DNA from: Rhodococcus sp. 4CII
GTDB taxonomy: Bacteria; Actinomycetota; Actinomycetes; Mycobacteriales; Mycobacteriaceae
Assembly (NCBI RefSeq): GCF_014256275.1
Contig: NZ_JACCFE010000002.1
Location: 1,612,001 to 1,676,000, forward strand
DNA: 64,000 bases
Direction: 5' to 3'
The notes under the pieces are model-generated. The model saw nothing but the letters and a program-made list of their open reading frames with translations, ran no database searches and was not told the origin of the DNA. Shown here in pieces: positions 7,466 to 15,275 of this stretch. How positions within the stretch are numbered: position 1 is the stretch's first letter; each line of letters begins with the position of its first letter. Both the position numbers and the translations under genes were made by a program.

Positions 7466-8101
7466 TTATGCCCAGGTGGCTTTGCCACTGCGTACCAGTG
7501 AATCCGACACCGTGCCGGGCACGTCCTCGACTGTCATGCCGACCAGGATGTGGTCACGCCACTGCCCGTCGACGTCGAGGTAGCGCTTGAGCAGACCCTC
7601 CTCGCGGAAGCCGACATTGCGCAGCACCGCCTGGCTCGCCAGGTTCTCGGGGCGGACGGTGGCCTCCACGCGGTGCAATCCCACCGGACCGAAGGCGTGG
7701 TCCAACCCCAGCGCGAGGGCACCCGTCGCCACGCCGAGGCCGTTGACGTCGCTGGCCACCCAGTATCCGATCCAGGCGGAACGCAGCGCACCCCGCACCA
7801 CGTTGCCGATCGTGATCTGACCGCAGAAGTTGCCGTCGAGTTCGATGGCCATCGGCAGCATGTGACCCTTGCGGGCCTCCGAACGCAGACTGCTGCACAG
7901 CCCGGGCCATCCGGAGATGTGGTGCCGCGCATCCCAGGGCGCCTCCCCCGTCGGCTCCCACGGTTCGAGGTGCGCCCGGTCGCGGGTCCGCAGACGACTC
8001 CACGCGGCCGCGTCACGCAACCTGATGGCGCGCACGGTGACCACGCCGCCCTTCACCCGCAGGGGCCCGAGGTGCGGCGGCCAACCCGGATGCTGTGTCA
8101 T
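7466..8101 (-). CDS. rimJ: GNAT family N-acetyltransferase, RimJ/RimL type
   Basis: 211 aa, one GNAT domain over almost the full length. RimJ/RimL-type enzymes acetylate the N-terminal residue of ribosomal or other proteins using acetyl-CoA. The conserved GLGVATGALALGLDHAFG segment corresponds to the acetyl-CoA pyrophosphate-binding motif, and the closing SQAVLRNVGFREEGLL and RYLDVDGQWRDHILVG strands are typical of this subfamily. The position between glp and glpR is conserved in mycobacteria (Rv0995), so a link to division has been suspected, though the target is unknown. The start region is duplicated in tandem (8084-8128), so an upstream ATG opens a 9-codon frame that ends on this gene's start. 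Confidence 0.88.
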   Translation of the reverse strand: MTQHPGWPPHLGPLRVKGGVVTVRAIRLRDAAAWSRLRTRDRAHLEPWEPTGEAPWDARHHISGWPGLCSSLRSEARKGHMLPMAIELDGNFCGQITIGNVVRGALRSAWIGYWVASDVNGLGVATGALALGLDHAFGPVGLHRVEATVRPENLASQAVLRNVGFREEGLLKRYLDVDGQWRDHILVGMTVEDVPGTVSDSLVRSGKATWA

Positions 8102-8128
8102 CTCGTCTCACCCGGATGCTGTGTCATC
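8084..8128 (-). repeat. 26-bp tandem duplication of the rimJ start region
   Basis: ACCCGGATGCTGTGTCATC occurs at 8084-8102 and at 8110-8128, a period of 26 bp. Each copy carries ATGACACAGCATCCGGGT on the minus strand. The upstream ATG (8127) reads MTQHPGETR and then stops at a TGA that overlaps the true ATG at 8101 (ATGA). Confidence 0.85.
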
Positions 8129-8150
8129 GCGTCCCACGCCGGCAGCGCCA

Positions 8151-9410
8151 TCAGCCCCGTTGCGCCAGGAAGGCCACGTCCACCTGGTCACCGGTCCGGA
8201 CCTCGGTGACCTCGGGATCGATGAGGACGAGACAGTTGGCCTCGGCCAACGTGGCGAGCAGGTGCGAAGACGCGCCCGGCGCTCCGCCGAGAGCCTGGAC
8301 GAGGTACTCCCCCGTCGCCTCGTCCCGCATGAGCTGACCGCGAAGGAAGCCCTTGCGGTCCTCGATGGATGTGATGGGTGCGACGGTGCGGGCAGTGACG
8401 ACGCGCCGCATCGGCTGCCTGCGCCCGAGAGCGATGCGGATCAGCGGGCGCACCATCACCTCGAACACCACCAGCGCGCTCACCGGGTTGGACGGGAGCA
8501 GGAATGTGGGCACCTCGTCGCGGCCCAGCTGCCCGAAACCCTGGACGGATCCCGGGTGCATCGCGACCCGGTCGACCTCGAGGTCGCCGAGATCGGCGAG
8601 CGCGTCGCGGACGTCCTCGGACGCGCCTCCGCCGACCGCCCCCGCGATGACGACGATCTCGGAGCGGATCAGCTGACCCTCCACCACCTCGCGCAGGCGG
8701 CGGGCGTCGGCGTTCGCGATTCCGACCCGGTTGACGTCGGCGCCGGCGTCACGGGCGGCGGCGGCCAGCGCGTAGGAGTTGACGTCGTAGACCTGGCCGG
8801 GACCGGGGGTGCGGTCGACGTCGACGAGTTCGCCGCCGACGGAGATGACGGACAGGCGCGGCCGCGGATGCACGAGGACCTTGTCGCGCCCCACGGCGGC
8901 CAGCAACCCCACCTGGGCTGCTCCGATGATGGTGCCTGCGCGGACGGCGACATCTCCCGGCTGCACGTCGTCTCCGGCCCTGCGGACGTAGTCGCCGGAG
9001 CGGACCGGCTTGTAGATCTTGACGCGGGCCCGGCCACCGTCCGTGCGGTCGAGCGGCAGGACGGCGTCGGCGAGCGTCGGGAGTGGTGCACCCGTGTCGA
9101 CCTTGACGGCCTGGCGCGGCTGCAGCCGGATCGGCTGCCGCGAACCCGCGGTGACCTCGCCGACCACGGGCAACGACAGCTCCACGGACGCGCCGTCGTC
9201 GTCCCGGATGTCGGTTCCGGCCGCTTGGACGTCGACGCTGCGGACGGCGTAGCCGTCGATTGCGGCCTGGTCGAAACCGGGAAGAGGCCGCTCGGTGACC
9301 ACCTCTTCGGCACACAGCAGCCCCTGGGCTTCGGAGATCGCCACACGGACCGGCCGCGGCGCCACCGCGGCCGCGGTCACGATCGTCTGTTGCTCCTCGA
9401 CCGACCGCAA
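8151..9410 (-). CDS. glp: Molybdotransferase-like divisome protein Glp (MoeA paralogue)
   Basis: 419 aa with the MoeA/gephyrin fold: domain I with PLPGFDQAAIDGYAVR, a central MPT-binding domain with VISVGGELVD, GAVGGGASEDVRDAL and LPSNPVSALVVFEV, and a C-terminal beta domain. True MoeA inserts molybdate into molybdopterin, but in Corynebacteriales the copy beside galU and glpR is Glp, which binds FtsZ. GAVGGGASED replaces the usual GGTSVGDYD-type catalytic motif, which fits a structural role. The only start that fits is TTG at 9410, with GGGAGG 7 bases upstream; it lies about 20 bp past the galU stop. A residual enzymatic role cannot be excluded. Confidence 0.88.
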   Translation of the reverse strand: MRSVEEQQTIVTAAAVAPRPVRVAISEAQGLLCAEEVVTERPLPGFDQAAIDGYAVRSVDVQAAGTDIRDDDGASVELSLPVVGEVTAGSRQPIRLQPRQAVKVDTGAPLPTLADAVLPLDRTDGGRARVKIYKPVRSGDYVRRAGDDVQPGDVAVRAGTIIGAAQVGLLAAVGRDKVLVHPRPRLSVISVGGELVDVDRTPGPGQVYDVNSYALAAAARDAGADVNRVGIANADARRLREVVEGQLIRSEIVVIAGAVGGGASEDVRDALADLGDLEVDRVAMHPGSVQGFGQLGRDEVPTFLLPSNPVSALVVFEVMVRPLIRIALGRRQPMRRVVTARTVAPITSIEDRKGFLRGQLMRDEATGEYLVQALGGAPGASSHLLATLAEANCLVLIDPEVTEVRTGDQVDVAFLAQRG

Positions 9411-9429
9411 GTTGTTGCCTCCCGAGCTT

Positions 9430-10350
9430 CTAGGAATCCGTCCGCTTCAATCGGTCGATCAGCCATTCGCGCAACGACGGGCCGTACTCGTCCATGTCCA
9501 ACGCAAAGTCAACCGCAGCGCGGAGGTAGCCGCCGGGATTTCCGAGGTCGTGTCTCGTGCCGCGGTGCACCACGACGTGGACGGGATGGCCGTCCTTGAT
9601 CAGGAGGGCGATAGCGTCGGTGAGCTGGAGCTCGCCGCCGGCGCCGGGTTCGATCCGCCGCAGCGCATCGAAGATCGCACGGTCGAGGAGATAGCGACCG
9701 GCGGCGGCGAACGTGGACGGTGCATCCTCGATGGCCGGCTTCTCGACCATGCCGACGACCTTGAGGACGTCAGGGTTCGTGGCGTCCGGCACGGTCTCGA
9801 CCTCGAAGACGCCGTACGAGCTCACCTGATCCTTGGGGACGTCGATGGCGCAGAGCACGGTCCCGCCGCGCTTGGCGCGGACCCGGGACATCGTCTCGAG
9901 CACCCCCCGGGGCATCACCAGATCGTCGGGAAGGAGTACGGCGATGGCGTCCTCGTCGTCGTCGAGGACCGACTCCGCGCATCCGACGGCATGGCCGAGG
10001 CCGAGGGGCTCGTCCTGCACGACGGACTCCACTTCGAGCAGCCCGGGAGCCTTGCGCACCTTTTCGAGCAGGTGATACTTGCCGCTGGCCTCGAGTTTGC
10101 TCTCGAGGACGAGGTCCTCGACGAAGTGGGCGACCACGCCGTCCTTGCCCGGCGACGTCACGATCACCAGCCGGCCGGCACCCGAATCAGCGGCCTCTCC
10201 GGCCACGAGTTCGATACCCGGGGTATCCACAACCGGCAGCAACTCTTTCGGCACGGTCTTGGTCGCGGGGAGGAATCGCGTACCCATTCCCGCTGCGGGC
10301 ACGACAGCCGTGCGAAAGGCGCTGGCGGTGTGCGGTGCGGCGTCTGTCAT
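9430..10350 (-). CDS. galU: UTP--glucose-1-phosphate uridylyltransferase
   Basis: About 306 aa. Makes UDP-glucose from UTP and glucose-1-phosphate, a precursor for cell-wall arabinogalactan, trehalose and other glycans. The nucleotide-binding motif AAGMGTRFLPATKTVPKE is near residue 18, and the family signatures VVQDEPLGLGHAV, LLPDDLV and VVGMVEKP follow. The ATG at 10350 fits the family N-terminus; a GTG at 10356 would add two residues. It faces the 5-FTHF cyclo-ligase gene across about 105 bp, an arrangement shared with mycobacteria (Rv0992c-Rv0993), and heads the galU-glp-rimJ-glpR series. Confidence 0.95.
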   Translation of the reverse strand: MTDAAPHTASAFRTAVVPAAGMGTRFLPATKTVPKELLPVVDTPGIELVAGEAADSGAGRLVIVTSPGKDGVVAHFVEDLVLESKLEASGKYHLLEKVRKAPGLLEVESVVQDEPLGLGHAVGCAESVLDDDEDAIAVLLPDDLVMPRGVLETMSRVRAKRGGTVLCAIDVPKDQVSSYGVFEVETVPDATNPDVLKVVGMVEKPAIEDAPSTFAAAGRYLLDRAIFDALRRIEPGAGGELQLTDAIALLIKDGHPVHVVVHRGTRHDLGNPGGYLRAAVDFALDMDEYGPSLREWLIDRLKRTDS

Positions 10351-10455
10351 GCCCACACCATAACGGTGTCGGCCTACTACTCAGTTACCAAGATCCCGTC
10401 AGTAACCTCCGGGAACCCGTTGGGAACGCTCCGCGGGCGGCTCTAGGGTTGGGGC

Positions 10456-11034
10456 ATGCAGGCACGAACGAAGGCCGAGTGGCGCGAACTGGTGTTGTCC
10501 GGACGGCGCGCACTGACCCCCGAACTCCGCGCCTCCGAGGACCAGGCACTTGCCGGACGCGTCACAGTCGGCGTCGCCGACGGATCGACCGTCTGCGCGT
10601 ACGTTCCCACCGCCCTCGAGCCCGGTTCGCTGGACTTCCTCGACGCTCTCCGCCGGGTCGCCGGGCGCCTCCTCGTCCCGGTCACGCGCGGTCCGGGACC
10701 TCTCCACTGGGCCGAATTCACCGGGGCGAACGATCTCGCCGACGCGAGCTACGGTCTGCGCGAACCGACGGGAACAACCTGGGAACCCGACGAGATCAAT
10801 TCGGCCGAAACAATTTTCGTCCCCGCCCTAGCCGTCGATCGACAGGGGGTGCGCCTCGGCCGCGGCGCGGGCTTCTACGACCGGTCGCTCGGCCTCGCCG
10901 CGCCCGGCGCGCGGTTGATCACCGTGGTTCGCGACGAGGAGCTGGTGTTCGAACTGCCCGAGGACCCCCACGACATCCGTATGGGGTGGGCACTCACGCC
11001 CGGCTCGGGCCTGGTTCGACTCGGCGACGAGTAA
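10456..11034 (+). CDS. 5-formyltetrahydrofolate cyclo-ligase
   Basis: 192 aa. Converts 5-formyl-THF to 5,10-methenyl-THF with ATP, returning stored folate to one-carbon metabolism. The N-terminal basic stretch KAEWRELVLSGRRAL and the C-terminal signature RLGRGAGFYDRSL are diagnostic, and FVPALAVDRQGVRLG precedes the latter as usual. Length is normal. It is divergent from galU, and FmdB, the SAF protein and mscL follow on the same strand, the same order as the mycobacterial locus. Confidence 0.93.
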   Translation: MQARTKAEWRELVLSGRRALTPELRASEDQALAGRVTVGVADGSTVCAYVPTALEPGSLDFLDALRRVAGRLLVPVTRGPGPLHWAEFTGANDLADASYGLREPTGTTWEPDEINSAETIFVPALAVDRQGVRLGRGAGFYDRSLGLAAPGARLITVVRDEELVFELPEDPHDIRMGWALTPGSGLVRLGDE

Positions 11035-11137
11035 AGGGGCGGCACCCCTGGAAGACTTCCCTGATTAGCGTTGTTGGCACTGTCGGCTGTAGAGTGCTAA
11101 AACCTGCGGTTTGACTACACAGTGCGGAGGAACCCCA

Positions 11138-11449
11138 GTGCCCACCTATTCATACGCGTGTACGGAATGCGACAACCGTTTCGACATCGTCCAGTCGTTC
11201 AGTGATGACTCCCTGACCGTCTGCCCCGCGTGCTCGGGCAAGCTTCGCAAGCTGTTCAACTCCGTCGGCATCGTCTTCAAGGGCAGCGGCTTCTACCGCA
11301 CCGACAGTCGCGGCACGTCCGGCGCGGCCAGCGAGCCGGCAGCCAAGACCGATTCCACGCCCGCCGCCAAGTCGGAAAGTTCGCCCAAGGCCTCGTCCAG
11401 CTCGACGAGCACCGCGACCGCCGCACCGGCCAAGGCTGCTGCCAGCTAG
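11138..11449 (+). CDS. FmdB family zinc-ribbon protein
   Basis: 103 aa. Residues 1-42 form a small zinc ribbon with two CxxC pairs, CTEC near residue 7 and CPAC near residue 28, then FNSVGIVFKGSGFYRTDSR, the standard FmdB ending. The remaining 45 residues are a low-complexity Ala/Ser/Lys/Thr tail. The start is GTG at 11138 with GCGGAGGAA just upstream; the family begins MPTYSY, as here. FmdB proteins are putative regulators. The mycobacterial counterpart at this locus (Rv0991c) has been described as a redox-responsive chaperone, so that role is likely by synteny. Confidence 0.9.
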   Translation: MPTYSYACTECDNRFDIVQSFSDDSLTVCPACSGKLRKLFNSVGIVFKGSGFYRTDSRGTSGAASEPAAKTDSTPAAKSESSPKASSSSTSTATAAPAKAAAS

Positions 11450-11546
11450 TTCACCGCCGCCCGCGGGTTATCCACAACTTCTCGTCCATCCACAGGCGGG
11501 CCTCGTCCCGGTCCCCGACGGCCTGGCAGTCTCCTAACGTCGGACC

Positions 11547-12260
11547 ATGTCGTTCGAGCCTGCCCACACCGGTCGCCGCCCCCGGAACCGAGCACACCGA
11601 AGCCTGAGCCCGTCCTGGGCCGACCGGCTGTCGGATTTCACCCACCCGGGTCGGGCCCGCACCCTCGTCGCGAGACGCGTGCTGGCCGTCGCACTCGTCT
11701 GCCTCGCCCTGGGTCTTCTCGCCCGCGGAAACCCCGACTCCGCACGTTCCGCGGTCGTGGTGGCCGCCCGGGATCTGAAACCGGGGGTCGTCCTCACGGA
11801 CGCCGACGTCGAAGTGGTGGACCGCGAATCGGGGAGCCTGCCCGACGGGGCCGTCACCGCCGTGTCGGACCTCGACGGGCGCACCCTCGCCGGACCCACC
11901 CGCGCCGGCGAAGCCCTCACGGACGTCCGGGTACTGGGACCACGTCTCGCCGCCTCAGCGGCGGGCATCGAGGACGCCCGCATCGTTCCCGTCCGACTCG
12001 CCGATCCTGCCGTCACGGAACTTCTGCGTGAGGGCGATCGCGTCGACGTGCTCACCGTCGATTCGGACACACCTGCGAATTCGGACCGGCGGCCGGAGGC
12101 CACGGTGCTGGCGTCCCGCGCCGTCGTGGTGCTGGTCACGCCGTCCGAGAATGGACGTGACCAGCGAGAACGAGTGGTCATGCTGGCTCTTCCGGCGGCC
12201 GACGCCACGACGGTGGCCGCGGCATCCCTCACGAGCGCGATCACCGTGACCTTTCAGTGA
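11547..12260 (+). CDS. SAF domain-containing membrane-anchored protein
   Basis: 237 aa. A basic cytosolic N-terminus is followed by one membrane helix (VLAVALVCLALGLLARG, about residues 45-62). An SAF domain then begins at VVVAARDLKPGVVLTDADVEV (the start of that motif is RDLKPG), and a second beta-rich region ends with SAITVTFQ. The architecture is that of CpaB/RcpC-like pilus-assembly proteins, but no other Flp pilus gene is nearby, and single SAF proteins at this place next to mscL are common in Corynebacteriales. The role is unknown; a periplasmic polysaccharide-binding or assembly function is inference. Confidence 0.85.
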   Translation: MSFEPAHTGRRPRNRAHRSLSPSWADRLSDFTHPGRARTLVARRVLAVALVCLALGLLARGNPDSARSAVVVAARDLKPGVVLTDADVEVVDRESGSLPDGAVTAVSDLDGRTLAGPTRAGEALTDVRVLGPRLAASAAGIEDARIVPVRLADPAVTELLREGDRVDVLTVDSDTPANSDRRPEATVLASRAVVVLVTPSENGRDQRERVVMLALPAADATTVAAASLTSAITVTFQ

Positions 12261-12343
12261 CCCGTCACGCGGAACCGCGCTGATCTAGGCTTTTCTGCGA
12301 AACAGTGCTGGATGACTTGCCACCCACTCGAGGAGACGTCGAC

Positions 12344-12811
12344 ATGCTCAAGGGATTCAAGGACTTCCTGCTCCGGGGGAACGTCCTCGACCTCGCCGTC
12401 GCGGTCGTAGTCGGAGCCGCGTTCACCGCCATCGTCACATCGTTCACCAACAACGTGATCAATCCGCTGATCGCCGTTGCGGGTGGCGCCAACGATCTGG
12501 GCTGGGGCTACCAGATCATCGCCGACAACCCGGCGACCTTCATCAACATCGGCGCCGTCATCACGGCCGTGATCAACTTCGTGATCATCGCCGCGGTCGT
12601 GTACTTCATTCTCATCGTCCCGGCCAACGCCGCGAAGAAACGGTTCATCACCGAGCCCGCAGACAAGAAGGCCAGCGAGGCCGACCTGCTGATCCAGATC
12701 CGCGACATCCTCGAGGCGAGCCTCCAAACCGACGGAGCAGCATCGAGTTCCGACGGAGCACACGCGATGCCGGCAGAGAAGGCAGCGAAGCTCGAACAGA
12801 CCCGCGAATAA
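12344..12811 (+). CDS. mscL: Large-conductance mechanosensitive channel MscL
   Basis: 155 aa. Opens under membrane tension to release solutes on osmotic downshock, acting as a homopentamer in the inner membrane. The N-terminal amphipathic helix MLKGFKDFLLRGNVLDLAVA leads into TM1 (VVVGAAFTAIVTSF), TM2 is FVIIAAVVYFILIVP, and a C-terminal helical bundle SEADLLIQIRDILE and an acidic tail follow. The ATG at 12344 has AGGAG 8 bases upstream. It ends 7 bp before a long hairpin shared with the convergent porin gene. Confidence 0.96.
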   Translation: MLKGFKDFLLRGNVLDLAVAVVVGAAFTAIVTSFTNNVINPLIAVAGGANDLGWGYQIIADNPATFINIGAVITAVINFVIIAAVVYFILIVPANAAKKRFITEPADKKASEADLLIQIRDILEASLQTDGAASSSDGAHAMPAEKAAKLEQTRE

Positions 12812-12817
12812 TGCTCG

Positions 12818-12866
12818 AACGACTCCGGGCCCGCGCATGCAGCTGCTGCGCGGGCCCGGAGTCGTT
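12818..12866. terminator. Bidirectional hairpin terminator between mscL and porin
   Basis: A perfect 19-bp inverted repeat, AACGACTCCGGGCCCGCGC and its complement, around an 11-base loop, placed between two convergent stop codons (12811 and 12881). It serves both directions without a U-tract. Confidence 0.8.
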
Positions 12867-12880
12867 GGTGGAACGAATTA

Positions 12881-13570
12881 TCAGCCGAGGCTGAAGGGCT
12901 GTCCCCACAGGGTGACGGTGCTGCTCACGTTGTCCGTCTCGACAGTGACGTTCACGTACGACCGCGCCTGGGCGTAGCCGGCGCAGCCGCTCACGCCGAG
13001 GGTCGAGTCGGCCCAGGTGACCGAGCCGTCCGTGCCCTCGAAGCTGTTGTATGCCGAGTGAGACTCTCCGCCGTAGGCGTCGGCCGCCTCGAGGTCCAGG
13101 ATGTCGACGCTGACCGCCTCACCGGGTCCGAGGGTGACGCCGCCGCTACCACCGCCGGACAGCGGAATCGGAGTACCACCGAGAGCACCAAGAGCGATGC
13201 CGTCGTCGCCTCCCGCCGCTGCGTCCGCGCCAGCCTCAGCGCCGAAGTCGACCTGGCACGCGAGGACGTAACCGGGCTGGATGTCCGCGCCGGTCGCTCC
13301 GGCGCCGTCCAGGTGGACGGAGGCCTTGCCGTTGACCCAGACGTTGCGGTGCAACGGCGTCGAACCCATCGACGGCGAAATGTTCGCACTCTCGTCCGTC
13401 AGGTTCACCGTCACCACGGTGCCGTCCGCCAGCGTCTGCGTGATCGAACCACCAGGCAGCGGAATGAACGTATCGGCGTTCGCCGCACCGACGGAAAAGA
13501 AGCCCATGGTCGCGGCAGCAGCGGCCCCGACCGCGGCCAGACGCACACCGTTCTTACGGTTGATGATCAT
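12881..13570 (-). CDS. MspA family porin (copy A)
   Basis: 229 aa with a signal peptide (basic start, then VGAAAAATMGFFSVGAANA, cleavage before DTF). The mature protein begins DTFIPLPGGS, as in MspA porins, has the conserved HRNVWVNGKA segment, and ends in the CAGYAQARSYV strand. These proteins form octameric water-filled pores in the mycolate outer membrane for small hydrophilic nutrients. The first 83 residues are identical to copy A' (14568-15275), while the second half differs clearly. It lies 71 bp past the B porin gene and is probably co-transcribed with it. A strong terminator follows. Confidence 0.92.
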   Translation of the reverse strand: MIINRKNGVRLAAVGAAAAATMGFFSVGAANADTFIPLPGGSITQTLADGTVVTVNLTDESANISPSMGSTPLHRNVWVNGKASVHLDGAGATGADIQPGYVLACQVDFGAEAGADAAAGGDDGIALGALGGTPIPLSGGGSGGVTLGPGEAVSVDILDLEAADAYGGESHSAYNSFEGTDGSVTWADSTLGVSGCAGYAQARSYVNVTVETDNVSSTVTLWGQPFSLG

Positions 13571-14342
13571 TGTTCCCTCTCAGGGATAGAAACCTCGCAC
13601 ACGCGAGAAAGTGGGTGGAAGAACAGCGAAAGAGACCGAAATCAGCCGATGCTGAACGGCGCACCGTACAGAACGGTCTTCGAGTAGTCGTTGCCCACGA
13701 TCTCCACGACCGAGTACGACCGAGCCTGCGCGAATCCACCGCACTTCTGCACCTGCAGCTCAGAATCCTGGTACTGCAGCGCGTAGACGCCGTCCTTCTT
13801 GATGTCCTTGCCGCCCAGCGGCACGTACTTCACTTCACCTGAGTTCAGCGGAACCGTCAGACCAACGCTCGGCGACAACGAATCCAAACCCAGACTGAAC
13901 GACGGGTTCGCCGACAGACCCGTGATATCCACCTGGCAACCCACGATGTACCCGGTCGAGACCCGCGAAACACCATGCGTGGTCGTCGCATTCGTACCGT
14001 TGTAGGTACCCGCATTGTTCGTCGTGGAGTTCGCGTCCGGAACGTCGGTGACCTCCTTGATGCCCTTCACATCGGCAACAACGGTGCCCGACACCCACGC
14101 CACACGCCCGGCGCCATTGGCAGCCAACGACGGCGACGACAGAGCACTCTCCGCGGTCCGCGTCAACGTCACATTCGGGCCGGTCTTCGAACCATCAGGC
14201 AGCGGGATGAAAGTGTCCGCGCTCGCCGCACCAGTGGACATCAAACCGAGTGCAACAGCCGCAGCAGCACCCAGGCCTGCAATACGGGCGCCACGGCGCA
14301 GGCCGGACTTGCGGTTCTCGCTCATTCGTTCCCCTCATCAGG
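13322..14342 (-). repeat. Near-identical 1,021-bp block, copy 1
   Basis: It matches 15027-16047 at a fixed offset of 1,705 bp. The block covers the 5' half of porin A, the 71-bp spacer, all of porin B and its leader up to CATCAGG. I counted about 11 base differences by eye, all inside porin B. Beyond both ends the two copies diverge abruptly. Confidence 0.9.
13642..14325 (-). CDS. MspA family porin (copy B)
   Basis: 227 aa. A signal peptide (GLGAAAAVALGLMSTGAASA) precedes DTFIPLPDGSKTG, and the C-terminus has CGGFAQARSYSVVEIVG, the MspA closing strand. Compared with porin A, the constriction region is longer and rich in Thr/Asn (DANSTTNNAGTYNGT), so the pore properties may differ. It is almost identical to B' (15347-16030), with about three amino acid changes. 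GAGGGG lies just before the ATG. It has its own upstream region (14343-14502), different from that of B', so the two pairs may be controlled separately. Confidence 0.92.
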   Translation of the reverse strand: MSENRKSGLRRGARIAGLGAAAAVALGLMSTGAASADTFIPLPDGSKTGPNVTLTRTAESALSSPSLAANGAGRVAWVSGTVVADVKGIKEVTDVPDANSTTNNAGTYNGTNATTTHGVSRVSTGYIVGCQVDITGLSANPSFSLGLDSLSPSVGLTVPLNSGEVKYVPLGGKDIKKDGVYALQYQDSELQVQKCGGFAQARSYSVVEIVGNDYSKTVLYGAPFSIG

Positions 14343-14502
14343 CGTGGGTGCTCCGACCTTCGGAGACGACCTACTACCTAGCGAGGTCCAAAGTTAGAGC
14401 ATTCGAGTCCGAAACGTAATATCCAAAAGCGCACATTTACGTAAGCGTTACCGTACATAAAGGCGTGTTATTTGCGTGTAATAGCCCATTTTGAACGCCA
14501 GA
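14343..14502 (-). promoter_or_regulatory. AT-richer upstream region of porin B
   Basis: This 160-bp segment between the A' terminator and the porin B leader is distinctly richer in A and T than the surroundings and has no coding potential. It probably holds the promoter of the B-A pair. It does not resemble the region upstream of B'. No -35/-10 pair stands out. Confidence 0.4.
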
Positions 14503-14534
14503 AATCGGGGCGCGAGTATTCTCGCGCCCCGATT
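14503..14534 (-). terminator. Hairpin terminator after porin A'
   Basis: Perfect 14-bp arms AATCGGGGCGCGAG and CTCGCGCCCCGATT around TATT, 33 bp past the stop of porin A'. It separates the two porin pairs. Confidence 0.75.
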
Positions 14535-14567
14535 CCGGGTATTTCCTACTTATGTACGGAGAAGCAA

Positions 14568-15275
14568 TCAGCCGATGCTGAAGGGCTGTCCCCAGAGAGT
14601 GACGGTGCTGCTCACGTTGTCGGTGCTGACGGCAACCTTGACGTAGCTGCGGGCCTGGGCGTAGCCGGCGCAGCCGCTCACGCCGAGGGTCGAGTCGGCC
14701 CAGGTGACCGAACCGGTCTTGCCCGTGAACTTGTTACCACCGGTGTGAGACTCGCCGCCGTAGGCGTCCTTCTTCTCGAGGTCGAGAATGGTGACGTTCT
14801 TCGCCTGGCCCGGGCCGAGAGTAATCCCGCCGTTGCCGCTACCGCCGAAGCCGATCGGAGCATCCGCCTGGCCGAGAGTACTGAGCGGAATTCCGGACTT
14901 GGGGTCGGTTCCGTCGAATGCGTTGGCACTTCCGCCGGACTTGGCGCCGAAATCGACCTGGCAAGCCAGGATGTACCCCGGGGTGATGGTGGCACCCTTA
15001 GCTCCGGCACCGTCCAGGGTGACGGCGGCCTTGCCGTTGACCCAGACGTTGCGGTGCAACGGCGTCGAACCCATCGACGGCGAAATGTTCGCACTCTCGT
15101 CCGTCAGGTTCACCGTCACCACGGTGCCGTCCGCCAGCGTCTGCGTGATCGAACCACCAGGCAGCGGAATGAACGTATCGGCGTTCGCCGCACCGACGGA
15201 AAAGAAGCCCATGGTCGCGGCAGCAGCGGCCCCGACCGCGGCCAGACGCACACCGTTCTTACGGTTGATGATCAT
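14568..15275 (-). CDS. MspA family porin (copy A')
   Basis: 235 aa, same signal peptide and N-terminal 83 residues as copy A. The second half is different: it has an insert with GSANAFDGTDPKSGIPLS and more Lys, where copy A is acidic (for example KKDAYGGESH against AADAYGGESH). The switch from identity to divergence is sharp, at base 15027. The closing strand CAGYAQARSYVKVAV is conserved. The gene is 71 bp past B' and followed by its own terminator. The change of charge in the variable half suggests a pore or surface with different selectivity. Confidence 0.92.
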   Translation of the reverse strand: MIINRKNGVRLAAVGAAAAATMGFFSVGAANADTFIPLPGGSITQTLADGTVVTVNLTDESANISPSMGSTPLHRNVWVNGKAAVTLDGAGAKGATITPGYILACQVDFGAKSGGSANAFDGTDPKSGIPLSTLGQADAPIGFGGSGNGGITLGPGQAKNVTILDLEKKDAYGGESHTGGNKFTGKTGSVTWADSTLGVSGCAGYAQARSYVKVAVSTDNVSSTVTLWGQPFSIG

